NCBI GenBank assembly: GCA_017510405.1
Contig: JAFWNG010000003.1
Location: 39,013-103,012 of the forward strand
Reading direction: 5' to 3'
Source of the DNA: Solobacterium sp.
GTDB lineage: Bacteria; Bacillota_I; Bacilli_A; Erysipelotrichales; Erysipelotrichaceae
Length of the DNA stretch: 64,000 nt
Shown: positions 7,696-14,752 of the stretch, piece after piece
How the letters are laid out: each line of letters begins with the position of its first letter
How positions within the stretch are numbered: position 1 is the first letter of the stretch
Notes under the pieces: model-generated
What the model saw: only the letters and a program-made list of their open reading frames with translations
Told to the model about the DNA's origin: nothing
Databases searched by the model: none
Program-made: the position numbers and the translations under genes

Positions 7696-8902
7696 CTGGA
7701 AGAAGCCCGAGCTGCTCGCGCCAGCCGGGGATCTTGATCGCTGCAGGACCGCGATCGACTTCGGCGCCGACGCCGTATATATCGGCGGCCGCAGTTTTTC
7801 CCTGCGTTCCCGGGCTTCCAACTTTACCAATGACGATATCAAAGAGGCATGCGCCTATGCAAAAGCGCACGGAGCGGCGATCCACGTCACGGTCAACACG
7901 ATCCCGCATACCGGTGATTTCGCGGGACTCGAAGACTATCTGAAGCTGCTTGAAACGTATGGCGTTCATGCCGTGATCGTCGCTTCACCGGCGATCATGA
8001 AGCTGGCGCGCACGTGTGCGCCGGGTCTTGAAGTGCACTGCTCGACGCAGATGTCCGTGACCAACGCCGAAGCCGCGAAGTTCCTGCATGAACAGCTCGG
8101 CATCGACCGCGTCGTTCTGGCACGGGAATGCACGCTGGACGACGTACGCGAGATCACAGCCCGCTGCCCCGTGGATACCGAGGTGTTTATTCACGGCGGC
8201 ATGTGTGTGAATTATTCGGGAAGATGCACGCTTTCCAACCGCATGACAAAGCGTGATGCCAACCGGGGCGGATGCGCCCAGAGCTGCCGCTGGCAGTACC
8301 GCCTGTACGATGAAAACGGCGAACTGTCAGAGGGAAGGGAGCTGTTTACGATGGGTTCCAAAGACCTGTGCGCAGCGGAATATATCGCGGAACTGATGAA
8401 ACTCGGCGTGTCATCGTTCAAGATCGAAGGCCGCATGAAAACGGAGTATTACGTGGCGTCCATCGTTTCCGCATACCGGCATCTCATCGATGCGGTCTAT
8501 GAAAACGGCGGCGCACTGGCGGAAGAAGCGTTCCGTGCTTACCGCAGAGAGATCATGAAGGGGGAGAACCGCCTGACGTGGCCTGGCTTCTACCAGGGCG
8601 ATGCCCGTGACTCCCTGATCACAAAGGTCAACAATGACAGCAATGTCAATCATGATTTCCTCGGCCGCGTGAAGAGCTATGCGGACGGCACGGCGGTGAT
8701 CGTTTCCCGCAACACGTTCGCGCTCGGCGACGAAGTGGAAGTGCTCTCGCCCGGAACAAGCAACCGTGTGTTCCGCATCGAGAAAATGAAAAATGAAAAC
8801 GGCGAGTATCTGGAGATATCCCGCCATCCGATGAAAGAGATCGCAGTACAGGTTCCGTTTGAAGTACATCCGGGCGACCTGTTCAGGAGAAACCGCATAT
8901 GA
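7676..8902 (+). CDS. U32 family protein (YrrO/RlhA/TrhP type)
   Basis: The 408-residue protein carries the U32 signature EVFIHGGMCVNYSGRCTLS, in which the conserved Cys and Gly residues are all present, after the N-terminal PELLAPAGDLDRCRTAIDFGADAVYIGG. Homologues form 5-hydroxycytidine in 23S rRNA (RlhA) or 5-hydroxyuridine in tRNA (TrhP). Which RNA is the target here cannot be said. The start is supported by GGAGGAGGG eight to twelve bases upstream, and lies within the end of the short U32 gene. Two SpoU methyltransferases follow without gaps, so the whole cluster looks like one RNA-modification operon. Confidence 0.88.
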   Translation: MKERSSDWKKPELLAPAGDLDRCRTAIDFGADAVYIGGRSFSLRSRASNFTNDDIKEACAYAKAHGAAIHVTVNTIPHTGDFAGLEDYLKLLETYGVHAVIVASPAIMKLARTCAPGLEVHCSTQMSVTNAEAAKFLHEQLGIDRVVLARECTLDDVREITARCPVDTEVFIHGGMCVNYSGRCTLSNRMTKRDANRGGCAQSCRWQYRLYDENGELSEGRELFTMGSKDLCAAEYIAELMKLGVSSFKIEGRMKTEYYVASIVSAYRHLIDAVYENGGALAEEAFRAYRREIMKGENRLTWPGFYQGDARDSLITKVNNDSNVNHDFLGRVKSYADGTAVIVSRNTFALGDEVEVLSPGTSNRVFRIEKMKNENGEYLEISRHPMKEIAVQVPFEVHPGDLFRRNRI

Positions 8903-9624
8903 TTCTGGAAGGAAGTCTGTCGGTCAAGGCGGCGATGCTGGCCGGACGGCGCAAAGTGACAAAACTGTACGTTGACCGCAATAAGGACGACAAAGACACG
9001 GCATTTATACTGAAAACAGCATCCCGCCGCCATATCCCCGTTGTACGGACGGGACGGGAAGAGATCGATGAACTCGCTTCGGGACGCACGCACGGAGGCA
9101 TTATCGCCGAAGCAGGCGAACGCCGTCTGCAGACGCTGCGGGAAAGCTTCACGGATGAAAAGCCGTTCTTCGTGCTGGCGGAAGGCGTGGAGGATCCGTT
9201 TAATCTCGGCTATATGATGCGCACGCTCTACAGTGCCGGGTGCACCGGGCTTCTTCTGAAGGCGCGCAGCTGGGAAAATGCTGACGCGACGATCCTGAAG
9301 TCAAGCGCCGGCGCTTCGGAATATCTGAATGTCATCATGAGCGAGGATCTGCCGAAAGATCTGCGCTGGCTGAAATCGCGTGGCGTACATCTGTATGCGG
9401 CGATGCGCAAGGACGCTGTCGTCTATACGGCAGCCGATTATACCGGACCGGTGCTGCTCGCTGTCGGCGGGGAAATGCGCGGTCTGTCCGCCGGTGTGCG
9501 CGCGGAGATCGAAGACAACATATTCATTCCGTACGCCAATGATTTTCGGGCTGCCCTCAATGCGGCAAGCGCGACGGCAGTGCTGGCCTATGAGGTCGTG
9601 CGGCAGAGAAGAGAGGAACTGTAA
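8899..9624 (+). CDS. TrmH/SpoU-family RNA 2'-O-methyltransferase, first copy
   Basis: This 241-residue SPOUT enzyme would use AdoMet to methylate ribose 2'-OH. Visible motifs are EGVEDPFNLGYMMRTLYSAGC (motif 1, Asn and Arg conserved), VGGEMRGLS (motif 2) and IPYANDFRAALNAASATAVLAYEVVRQR (motif 3). Motif 3 has Asp-Phe-Arg-Ala-Ala-Leu where most members have an SLN core, so it is a diverged branch. An N-terminal substrate-binding part of about 80 residues is present. It overlaps the U32 gene by 4 bases (ATGA). Confidence 0.85.
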   Translation: MILEGSLSVKAAMLAGRRKVTKLYVDRNKDDKDTAFILKTASRRHIPVVRTGREEIDELASGRTHGGIIAEAGERRLQTLRESFTDEKPFFVLAEGVEDPFNLGYMMRTLYSAGCTGLLLKARSWENADATILKSSAGASEYLNVIMSEDLPKDLRWLKSRGVHLYAAMRKDAVVYTAADYTGPVLLAVGGEMRGLSAGVRAEIEDNIFIPYANDFRAALNAASATAVLAYEVVRQRREEL

Positions 9625-10349
9625 TGGAACGGATCACATCGCTGCAGAACGCCCGTGTCAAGGCATGGTGCAGACTGCGTCAGAAAAAAGAAAGAGATGT
9701 TCAGAAACGGTTCCTGGCAGACGGGGATCATCTGATCGAAGAAGCTTACACGGCCGGGATCCTGGAAACGGTCATAACCGACCGGGAGGAACCGTACCGC
9801 GATATTGAGACCGTATTTGTCAATGAAGCAGTCATGCATAAGATCTGCGGCACGGTGTCTACCGTGCATGCCGTGGGTGTCTGTCAGAAGATCGAAACAT
9901 GGCCTGAGGCCTCCCGCCGGGTGCTGATCCTGGACAATGTGCAGGATCCCGGCAATGTCGGCACCCTGATCCGCACTGCCCGTTCGTTTTCCTATGACGC
10001 GGTATACTGCTCGGCGGATTCCTGCGACCTGTATAACGAAAAGACGATCCGGTCCACCCAGGGTGCGATGTTTCATATACCGGTGATCTACTGCGATATT
10101 CCACAGCTGATCCGCGAACTGCAGAGAGACGGCTTCACGGTATACAGCGCAGCCCTGGACGCTTCCATACCGCTCAGTGAAGCGGCAGAGAAGGATAAGA
10201 TGGCTCTGATCCTCGGAAATGAAGGGCAGGGGATCCGCAAAAACGTCCAGGCGGCTTCCAATGCCTGCGTCCGTATAGAAATGGACGGCTTCGAATCGCT
10301 GAACGTGGCGGTCGCCGGCGGGATCCTCATGTACCGTTTCCGCGGCTGA
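9624..10349 (+). CDS. TrmH/SpoU-family RNA 2'-O-methyltransferase, second copy
   Basis: Also 241 residues, with the classical motifs LDNVQDPGNVGTLIRTA, LILGNEGQGI and a C-terminal SLNVAVAGGILMYRF. It has the N-terminal L30e-like part (ITSLQNARVKAWCRLRQKKER, FLADGDHLIEEA) of 23S rRNA Gm-type methyltransferases of the YsgA/RlmB group. It starts on the last base of the previous stop codon (TAATG). The two neighbours are of equal length but different in motif 3, so they are ancient paralogues or two separate enzymes and not a recent duplication. Confidence 0.88.
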   Translation: MERITSLQNARVKAWCRLRQKKERDVQKRFLADGDHLIEEAYTAGILETVITDREEPYRDIETVFVNEAVMHKICGTVSTVHAVGVCQKIETWPEASRRVLILDNVQDPGNVGTLIRTARSFSYDAVYCSADSCDLYNEKTIRSTQGAMFHIPVIYCDIPQLIRELQRDGFTVYSAALDASIPLSEAAEKDKMALILGNEGQGIRKNVQAASNACVRIEMDGFESLNVAVAGGILMYRFRG

Positions 10350-10387
10350 CTGGTGAAAATTCAGAAAAAATTCACATAGAATTCAGA

Positions 10388-10523
10388 TAATATATCCCGA
10401 AATAAGTATATGATTGCATGGTCAGAACCCCCTGGTTCTGGTTCCGTGCATTATGATCCAGGCAACACATGATGCGACGGGAAAGCTGCCGAACCCTTCC
10501 CCATAAAGCCGGCAGCTTTTTAT
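10388..10523 (+). ncRNA. Candidate small structured RNA with terminator
   Basis: Between the methyltransferase gene and its convergent neighbour lie about 240 bases without a plausible gene. They hold a stem CAGAACC / GGTTCTG nested in flanking TGCA / TGCA arms, and then a strong terminator (10482-10523). A -10-like TATGAT is at 10409-10414, but no good -35 is seen. It may be an independent small RNA, or simply the 3' end of the operon. I matched it to no known class. Confidence 0.3.
10482..10523 (+). terminator. Strong rho-independent terminator
   Basis: AAAGCTGCCG at 10482-10491 pairs with CGGCAGCTTT at 10510-10519, and the T-rich tail follows. It ends either the U32-SpoU operon or the candidate small RNA. 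Confidence 0.85.
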
Positions 10524-10554
10524 TATGCCCGTTTGATCACAGAATATATAAAAA

Positions 10555-10580
10555 AGAACCGCCCGCAGCGGTTCTTCTGT
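10555..10580 (-). terminator. Terminator of the MFS transporter gene
   Basis: On the minus strand AAGAACCGCT / GCGGTTCTT forms a hairpin followed by TTTTTTATA. Confidence 0.8.
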
Positions 10581-10593
10581 CAGTATGGGAAAA

Positions 10594-11973
10594 CTATTCG
10601 GGATCGGCCGGTTTTTCAGGACTGTCTTCTCCCGGCAGGATCAGTTCCGGTTCTTCCAGCGGCGGCAGTTCCGGTGCGGCCGGTTCTTCTGCAGCAGCCG
10701 GTACAGCCGGTTCCTCAGGGATCACCGGAGCAGCCTCAGCCGGCGCAGCCGGTTTCTTCGGGAACATGTCTTTGCCGAGCGCCAGGATCATCAGGGCTGT
10801 ACCGATCAGCGAAGCGACGACGCCGATGATCAGGACAACGGTAATACTGGTGATATTGAGAAGCTGTCCGCCCAGAAGACTGGCAAGCAGACCGCCGACC
10901 GTGACGGTGGCGCCGAAGATCGCCTGGCCTTTGTTGCGGTCTTCTTCCGCAACGTTCTGGTTGGCGTAATAGACAGCACCCGGTACAAGAACGGCATAGG
11001 AGAACATCTGCAGGATCATCGCGGCATACAGCATGAGCGTATTCGGGCACAGCAGGATCAGGATGTGCTTGATGGAATAGGCAATGGCTGCGAAGACCAG
11101 GATCTTGTTGATATCGATCTTTTTGAGGATCAGCGAGAACAGGAACATGGTCGGCAGTTCCGCCATCGCCTGGATGAACAGGGCGGTTCCCTGTACGCTT
11201 TCCACGGCACCGTCCACTGCGGCGGCTTCAGCACCGATGATCTTTCCGATGACTTCGGCTGCGAATGTGTTGACGATCATATGGCAGAAATAGAGCAGGA
11301 TCATGGACACAGCCGGAATGATCAGGAAACTGTATTTGCGGAAGAACTGTACATAGGACAGTCCGGCTTTCTTTTCGGCGGCCTGTTCATGCTGTACTTT
11401 TTCTTCCAGCGCCATATCGGGACTCGGCATGAAACGGATCAGAACGAATGTAATGACGGCGAGAACGAGAATGTAGATCGGCAGGATGCCTTTGCCGAAA
11501 CGTCCCCACAGCTGTCCGAGCACGGCGGAACCGACTGCGTAGGCAGCGGAGCCGACGCCGCGGCCGAGACCGTAGTTGATGCTCTGGCCGTCTTTTTCAT
11601 AAATGAACGCCATGGAGTTGAGGAACGGCATCCCGATGGCTGCGCTGGTGAAGCAGATGACGACGAGAACGACCATCAGGATCGACTTGCCCGGCGCAAG
11701 CATCAGGAAGGCTGCGAGCAGCGCTGTCAGACACATACTGATCGAAATGAACATCTTTTCATCCAGCCGCTCGGATTTATCGATAATGGATCCGAATACT
11801 GTCTGCCCGATGATGCCGCAGACGCTGATCATGGCAATGATAATGCCGACCGTTCCGGAATCAAATCCGTTCTTGGTCAGGAAGTTGTAGGCATAGCCCG
11901 CGGTCGCGCACAGCAGCATGAGATATGCGGCATTGACGACTGCATACTTCAGATTCAGATTCTTATATTTCAT
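10594..11973 (-). CDS. MFS transporter with Pro/Ala/Glu-rich tail
   Basis: The 459-residue protein has about 12 membrane helices in residues 1-400 and looks like the MFS_1-like/oligosaccharide-proton-symporter branch (LNSMAFIYEKDGQSINYGLGRGVGSAAYAVGSAVLGQLWGR). The last ~55 residues are an unstructured acidic tail, rich in Pro, Ala and Glu, with repeated EEPA-like steps; most relatives end soon after the last helix. It is divergent from a ROK-kinase operon, which suggests import of a sugar or glycoside that is then phosphorylated inside. The shared intergenic DNA contains a cre site. The start follows AGGAG. Confidence 0.8.
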   Translation of the reverse strand: MKYKNLNLKYAVVNAAYLMLLCATAGYAYNFLTKNGFDSGTVGIIIAMISVCGIIGQTVFGSIIDKSERLDEKMFISISMCLTALLAAFLMLAPGKSILMVVLVVICFTSAAIGMPFLNSMAFIYEKDGQSINYGLGRGVGSAAYAVGSAVLGQLWGRFGKGILPIYILVLAVITFVLIRFMPSPDMALEEKVQHEQAAEKKAGLSYVQFFRKYSFLIIPAVSMILLYFCHMIVNTFAAEVIGKIIGAEAAAVDGAVESVQGTALFIQAMAELPTMFLFSLILKKIDINKILVFAAIAYSIKHILILLCPNTLMLYAAMILQMFSYAVLVPGAVYYANQNVAEEDRNKGQAIFGATVTVGGLLASLLGGQLLNITSITVVLIIGVVASLIGTALMILALGKDMFPKKPAAPAEAAPVIPEEPAVPAAAEEPAAPELPPLEEPELILPGEDSPEKPADPE

Positions 11974-11996
11974 ACGAATGATCTCCTGTTGTCATA

Positions 11997-12002
11997 ACTA
12001 TA
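11997..12002 (-). promoter_or_regulatory. Possible -10 of the MFS gene
   Basis: TATAGT on the minus strand lies 23 bases upstream of the start codon; the -35 is weak, as expected of a regulated promoter. Confidence 0.4.
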
Positions 12003-12033
12003 TCATTAATCCGGACGGCCGACATACGTGAAT

Positions 12034-12058
12034 GCTTATAAAATGTAAGCGTATTCAA
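12034..12058 (+). promoter_or_regulatory. cre site (12043-12058) overlapping a GCTTA-N7-TAAGC dyad
   Basis: ATGTAAGCGTATTCAA at 12043-12058 fits all positions of the Bacillus consensus WTGNAARCGNWWWCAW for CcpA. It covers the -35 of the ROK operon, where CcpA would repress. An independent 17-bp dyad, GCTTA-N7-TAAGC at 12034-12050, overlaps its left part and may bind a dedicated regulator. Confidence 0.7.
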
Positions 12059-12081
12059 AAAAAGGCTGAAATCAGTATAAT
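12054..12081 (+). promoter_or_regulatory. Promoter of the ROK-ROK-HAD operon
   Basis: TTCAAA at 12054-12059, 16-base spacer, TATAAT at 12076-12081. Confidence 0.7.
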
Positions 12082-12106
12082 AAAAGTAACAGCGGAGGAA
12101 ATGATA

Positions 12107-13069
12107 ATGATGATGTTTCTGGCAATGGATTTCGGCGGGACTTTTGTGAAGCACTGCCTGATGGATGCGGAAGGAAATATCAGTGAGCGCGGCCAGTTCC
12201 CGGCGCCGCTGTCGTTCAGAGAGGAGTTTGTGAACGCGGTAAGCACACTGTATGACAGATACCGCGGACAGGTGCAGGGACTTGCGATATCGATGCCGGG
12301 CGTACTGGATTCCGCCAGCGGCTATGCCTATGCGGCCGGCGCGTACTCCGGCATATTGTCCAAAACAAATATATATGAGCTTCTGAAAGACGCGGTCGAC
12401 GTCCCCGTGAGCATTGAAAACGATGCCAAGGCGGCGATCCTGGCGGAAGCGTGGCTGGGGGCCCTGAAGGGATGCAGCGGCGGCGCGGCGGTGATCATCG
12501 GCAGCGGCCTCGGCGGCGGGATCATCATGGACGGAAAGATCCGCAGAGGATCGCATTTCGCCTCCGGTGAGATCAGCGGTCTGATGATGGAATCCGGGAA
12601 TTTCAGCTTCGACAGCATTGCCGGCAGCCGTGCCGGCATGACCGGCTTTCTGGTGCGCGTCGCGCAGGCAAAGGGAATGAATCCCGCGGACTTCGAGATC
12701 AGCGCATTCATCCAGTCGCCGGTGCGGGAAGACCCGACAAAGCCGCGCATTACCGGAAAAGAAGTATTTGAATGGATCGAGGCAGGCGATGAGGAAGCCC
12801 TGGCGGCGTACCGTTCCTGGATCGATGATCTGATCATGGTCATCATGAATCTGAAAGCTGTTCTTGATCCGGAGAAGATCGTGATCGGCGGCGGTGTCAG
12901 CCGCAATCCGCGTCTCATCAAGGACCTTCAGGAAGAATTCAAAAAGCGCATGGAACCGATGAAAATGTTCGGCATGCCGGACTGTGATCTGGAAGCGTGC
13001 CGTTATACAGCAGATGCCAATCTGGCAGGAGCCGTTTACAACTGGATGCAGATGTACGGCAGGGAGTGA
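12107..13069 (+). CDS. ROK-family sugar kinase-like protein, first copy
   Basis: This 320-residue actin-fold protein has the phosphate-binding DFGGT near the N-terminus, ISMPGVLD, IENDAKAAILAE, and the adenosine-binding VIIGSGLGGGIIMDG. The ROK zinc motif (C-x-C-G-x-x-G-C) is missing, and the usual GEIGH is GEISG. Such variants occur among beta-glucoside kinases. No helix-turn-helix is present, so it is a kinase-type and not a repressor-type ROK. Four in-frame ATGs crowd the start; 12107 is at the best distance from GCGGAGG. It is the first gene of an operon next to a carrier. Confidence 0.85.
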   Translation: MMMFLAMDFGGTFVKHCLMDAEGNISERGQFPAPLSFREEFVNAVSTLYDRYRGQVQGLAISMPGVLDSASGYAYAAGAYSGILSKTNIYELLKDAVDVPVSIENDAKAAILAEAWLGALKGCSGGAAVIIGSGLGGGIIMDGKIRRGSHFASGEISGLMMESGNFSFDSIAGSRAGMTGFLVRVAQAKGMNPADFEISAFIQSPVREDPTKPRITGKEVFEWIEAGDEEALAAYRSWIDDLIMVIMNLKAVLDPEKIVIGGGVSRNPRLIKDLQEEFKKRMEPMKMFGMPDCDLEACRYTADANLAGAVYNWMQMYGRE

Positions 13070-13071
13070 TT

Positions 13072-13992
13072 ATGGAAAAGTATATTGTACTCGACATTGC
13101 AAGAAGTCATGTATCGTATGCGATCGTGACCGAAGACCTGGACTTCCTGGAAAAAGGAAGGATCAACACAGATTATCATGAGAAAAAAGATCTTTTCGAC
13201 CCGATGATCGAACTGATCCGCCGCTATAAAGATGAGGTCAACGGCGTTTCGATCACCATGCCCGGCGTCATTGACCGGGAGACCGGTTTTGCGTACAGCG
13301 GCGGCATGTACAACTGGGTGCGCAATATGGACTATGCCGGAGAAGTGTCAAAGCGCGTGGATCTGCCGGTCGTCATCTGCAACGACGCGAAAGCAGCGTG
13401 CATGGCGGAACTGGGCTACGGAAATCTCAAGGGCATCCGCAACGGTCTCATGGTCATGATCCTGAATACCGGCATCGGCGGTGCTGTCGTGGCCGACGGC
13501 AAGCTGCTCAACGGCGAGCATTTCGCGGCCGGTGAGTTCTCCTATATGCGCGGCGACTACAAAGAACGCGACGGCGTCAACGATATGTTCGCACTGGCAA
13601 ATAACCTGGACGGACTGTCCCGCTGCATCGAAGAGGAATCCGGCAAGAAGAATATGAATGCCATGAGGATCTTCGCCAAGCTGCAGATGGGGGATGAAGC
13701 AGTCCTGGCAGGCGTGCGCAAATACTGCGATATGCTGGCAACGTATATCTACAACATGCAGTGCATCGTCGATTCCCGGCGTGTCGTCATCGGCGGCAGT
13801 ATCGCGGATGAAAAGATGATCATCGATCTGATCCGGGAAGCCGTCGACCGCAAGTTCGACAACTTCTCCTACCAGAATATATTCAAGCCTGAGATCATGG
13901 AGTGCTGCTTCCACTCCAATGCCCGTATGTACGGTGCCGTGTACAATTACCGCGAAGTCATGAAAAACAGAAAAGCAAAGGAGTCAGAATGA
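13072..13992 (+). CDS. ROK-family sugar kinase-like protein, second copy
   Basis: The 306-residue protein is a paralogue of the gene just before it (shared ITMPGVIDRETGFAYSGG, ICNDAKAACMAE, NTGIGGAVVADGKLLNGEHFAAGEF). The phosphate-1 loop is altered to LDIARSH, where kinases have DxGGT, and the zinc Cys motif is absent, so catalytic ability is questionable; it may be a partner subunit or a sugar sensor. It starts 3 bases after the first copy. The ribosome site is GGGAGTG. Confidence 0.8.
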   Translation: MEKYIVLDIARSHVSYAIVTEDLDFLEKGRINTDYHEKKDLFDPMIELIRRYKDEVNGVSITMPGVIDRETGFAYSGGMYNWVRNMDYAGEVSKRVDLPVVICNDAKAACMAELGYGNLKGIRNGLMVMILNTGIGGAVVADGKLLNGEHFAAGEFSYMRGDYKERDGVNDMFALANNLDGLSRCIEEESGKKNMNAMRIFAKLQMGDEAVLAGVRKYCDMLATYIYNMQCIVDSRRVVIGGSIADEKMIIDLIREAVDRKFDNFSYQNIFKPEIMECCFHSNARMYGAVYNYREVMKNRKAKESE

Positions 13993-14639
13993 AAAAAGGC
14001 GCGATATTCGACATGGACGGCCTGATGTTCGACACGGAAGCCATCTGGCAGAAGTGCTGGACAGAGATTGCAGACGAACGGAACACTGAACTGGATCCGC
14101 AGTTCCGCAAGGACATCTGCGGCACAAGCGGAGCACTGATGAACTCCGTCATTGAAAAGTACTATCATGTGGAAGACGGAGCACCGATCGCGGCCGACTG
14201 CAAAAGCCGCGTCCATGCGTCGCTGAAAAACTTCGTGCCGGAAAAGCCGGGCGTCCACGAGATCCTGGAATACCTGCACGGGGCAGGCGTGAAGATCGCT
14301 GTCGCCAGTTCTTCCCCGTATGAGCAGATCCGCAGCAACCTCCTCATGACCAATACCGAACCATACATCGATGTCATGCTGAGCGGGACGGAGATCGAAC
14401 ACGGCAAACCGGCGCCGGACCTCTTCCTCAAGGCAGCGGAAAAGATCGGTCTGCCGGCGGAAGACTGCTATGTCTTCGAAGATGCCTACAACGGCGTCCG
14501 TGCCGGGCACGCTTCCGGCGCGTTCACGATCATGATCCCGGATACCCAGGAACCGGACGATGAGATGCGAAAGATCGCCGATGTGATCTGCGTCAGTCTT
14601 CTGGAAGCGCTGGACGGGATCAGAAACGGCAGATTCTGA
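13989..14639 (+). CDS. HAD-superfamily phosphatase (beta-phosphoglucomutase-like)
   Basis: The 216-residue HAD subfamily IA protein has the nucleophile motif FDMDGLMFDTE (Asp8, Asp10), the motif II Ser-Ser in VASSSPYEQI, the Lys in GKPAPDLFLKA, and the motif III DAYNGVRAG. The GLMFDTE cap motif resembles phosphatases for sugar phosphates and related compounds. It overlaps the second ROK gene by 4 bases (ATGA), so it most likely acts on the products of that operon. Confidence 0.88.
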   Translation: MKKGAIFDMDGLMFDTEAIWQKCWTEIADERNTELDPQFRKDICGTSGALMNSVIEKYYHVEDGAPIAADCKSRVHASLKNFVPEKPGVHEILEYLHGAGVKIAVASSSPYEQIRSNLLMTNTEPYIDVMLSGTEIEHGKPAPDLFLKAAEKIGLPAEDCYVFEDAYNGVRAGHASGAFTIMIPDTQEPDDEMRKIADVICVSLLEALDGIRNGRF

Positions 14640-14654
14640 ACACATCACGACAGG

Positions 14655-14678
14655 AAAAGGCTCTTCGGAGTCTTTTTT
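14655..14678 (+). terminator. Terminator after the HAD gene
   Basis: AGGCTC-TTCG-GAGTCT stem-loop followed by T-run. Confidence 0.8.
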
Positions 14679-14700
14679 GCGGAAAAACTGCAGTAATGTA

Positions 14701-14731
14701 TTGACCATGCAGTTGGTACACCCTTTACAGT
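14701..14731 (+). promoter_or_regulatory. MerR-type promoter with a 19-bp spacer
   Basis: TTGACC (14701-14706) and TACAGT (14726-14731) are separated by 19 bases. Such over-long spacing, with ACC / GGT symmetry in the spacer, is the hallmark of promoters that MerR regulators untwist. The downstream gene encodes a MerR-type protein, so autoregulation is likely. Confidence 0.65.
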
Positions 14732-14752
14732 GAGGACGAAGGATGTAATGCC

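Noticed and set aside
8899..10349. Recent tandem duplication giving the two SpoU genes
   Set aside because: Both are 241 residues, but their motifs 1 and 3 and N-terminal parts are very different, so equal length is a coincidence.
10585..11997. 470-codon plus-strand frame opposite the MFS gene
   Set aside because: The minus strand shows a proper 12-helix transporter with start and terminator signals; the plus frame is His/Asp-rich and without a family.
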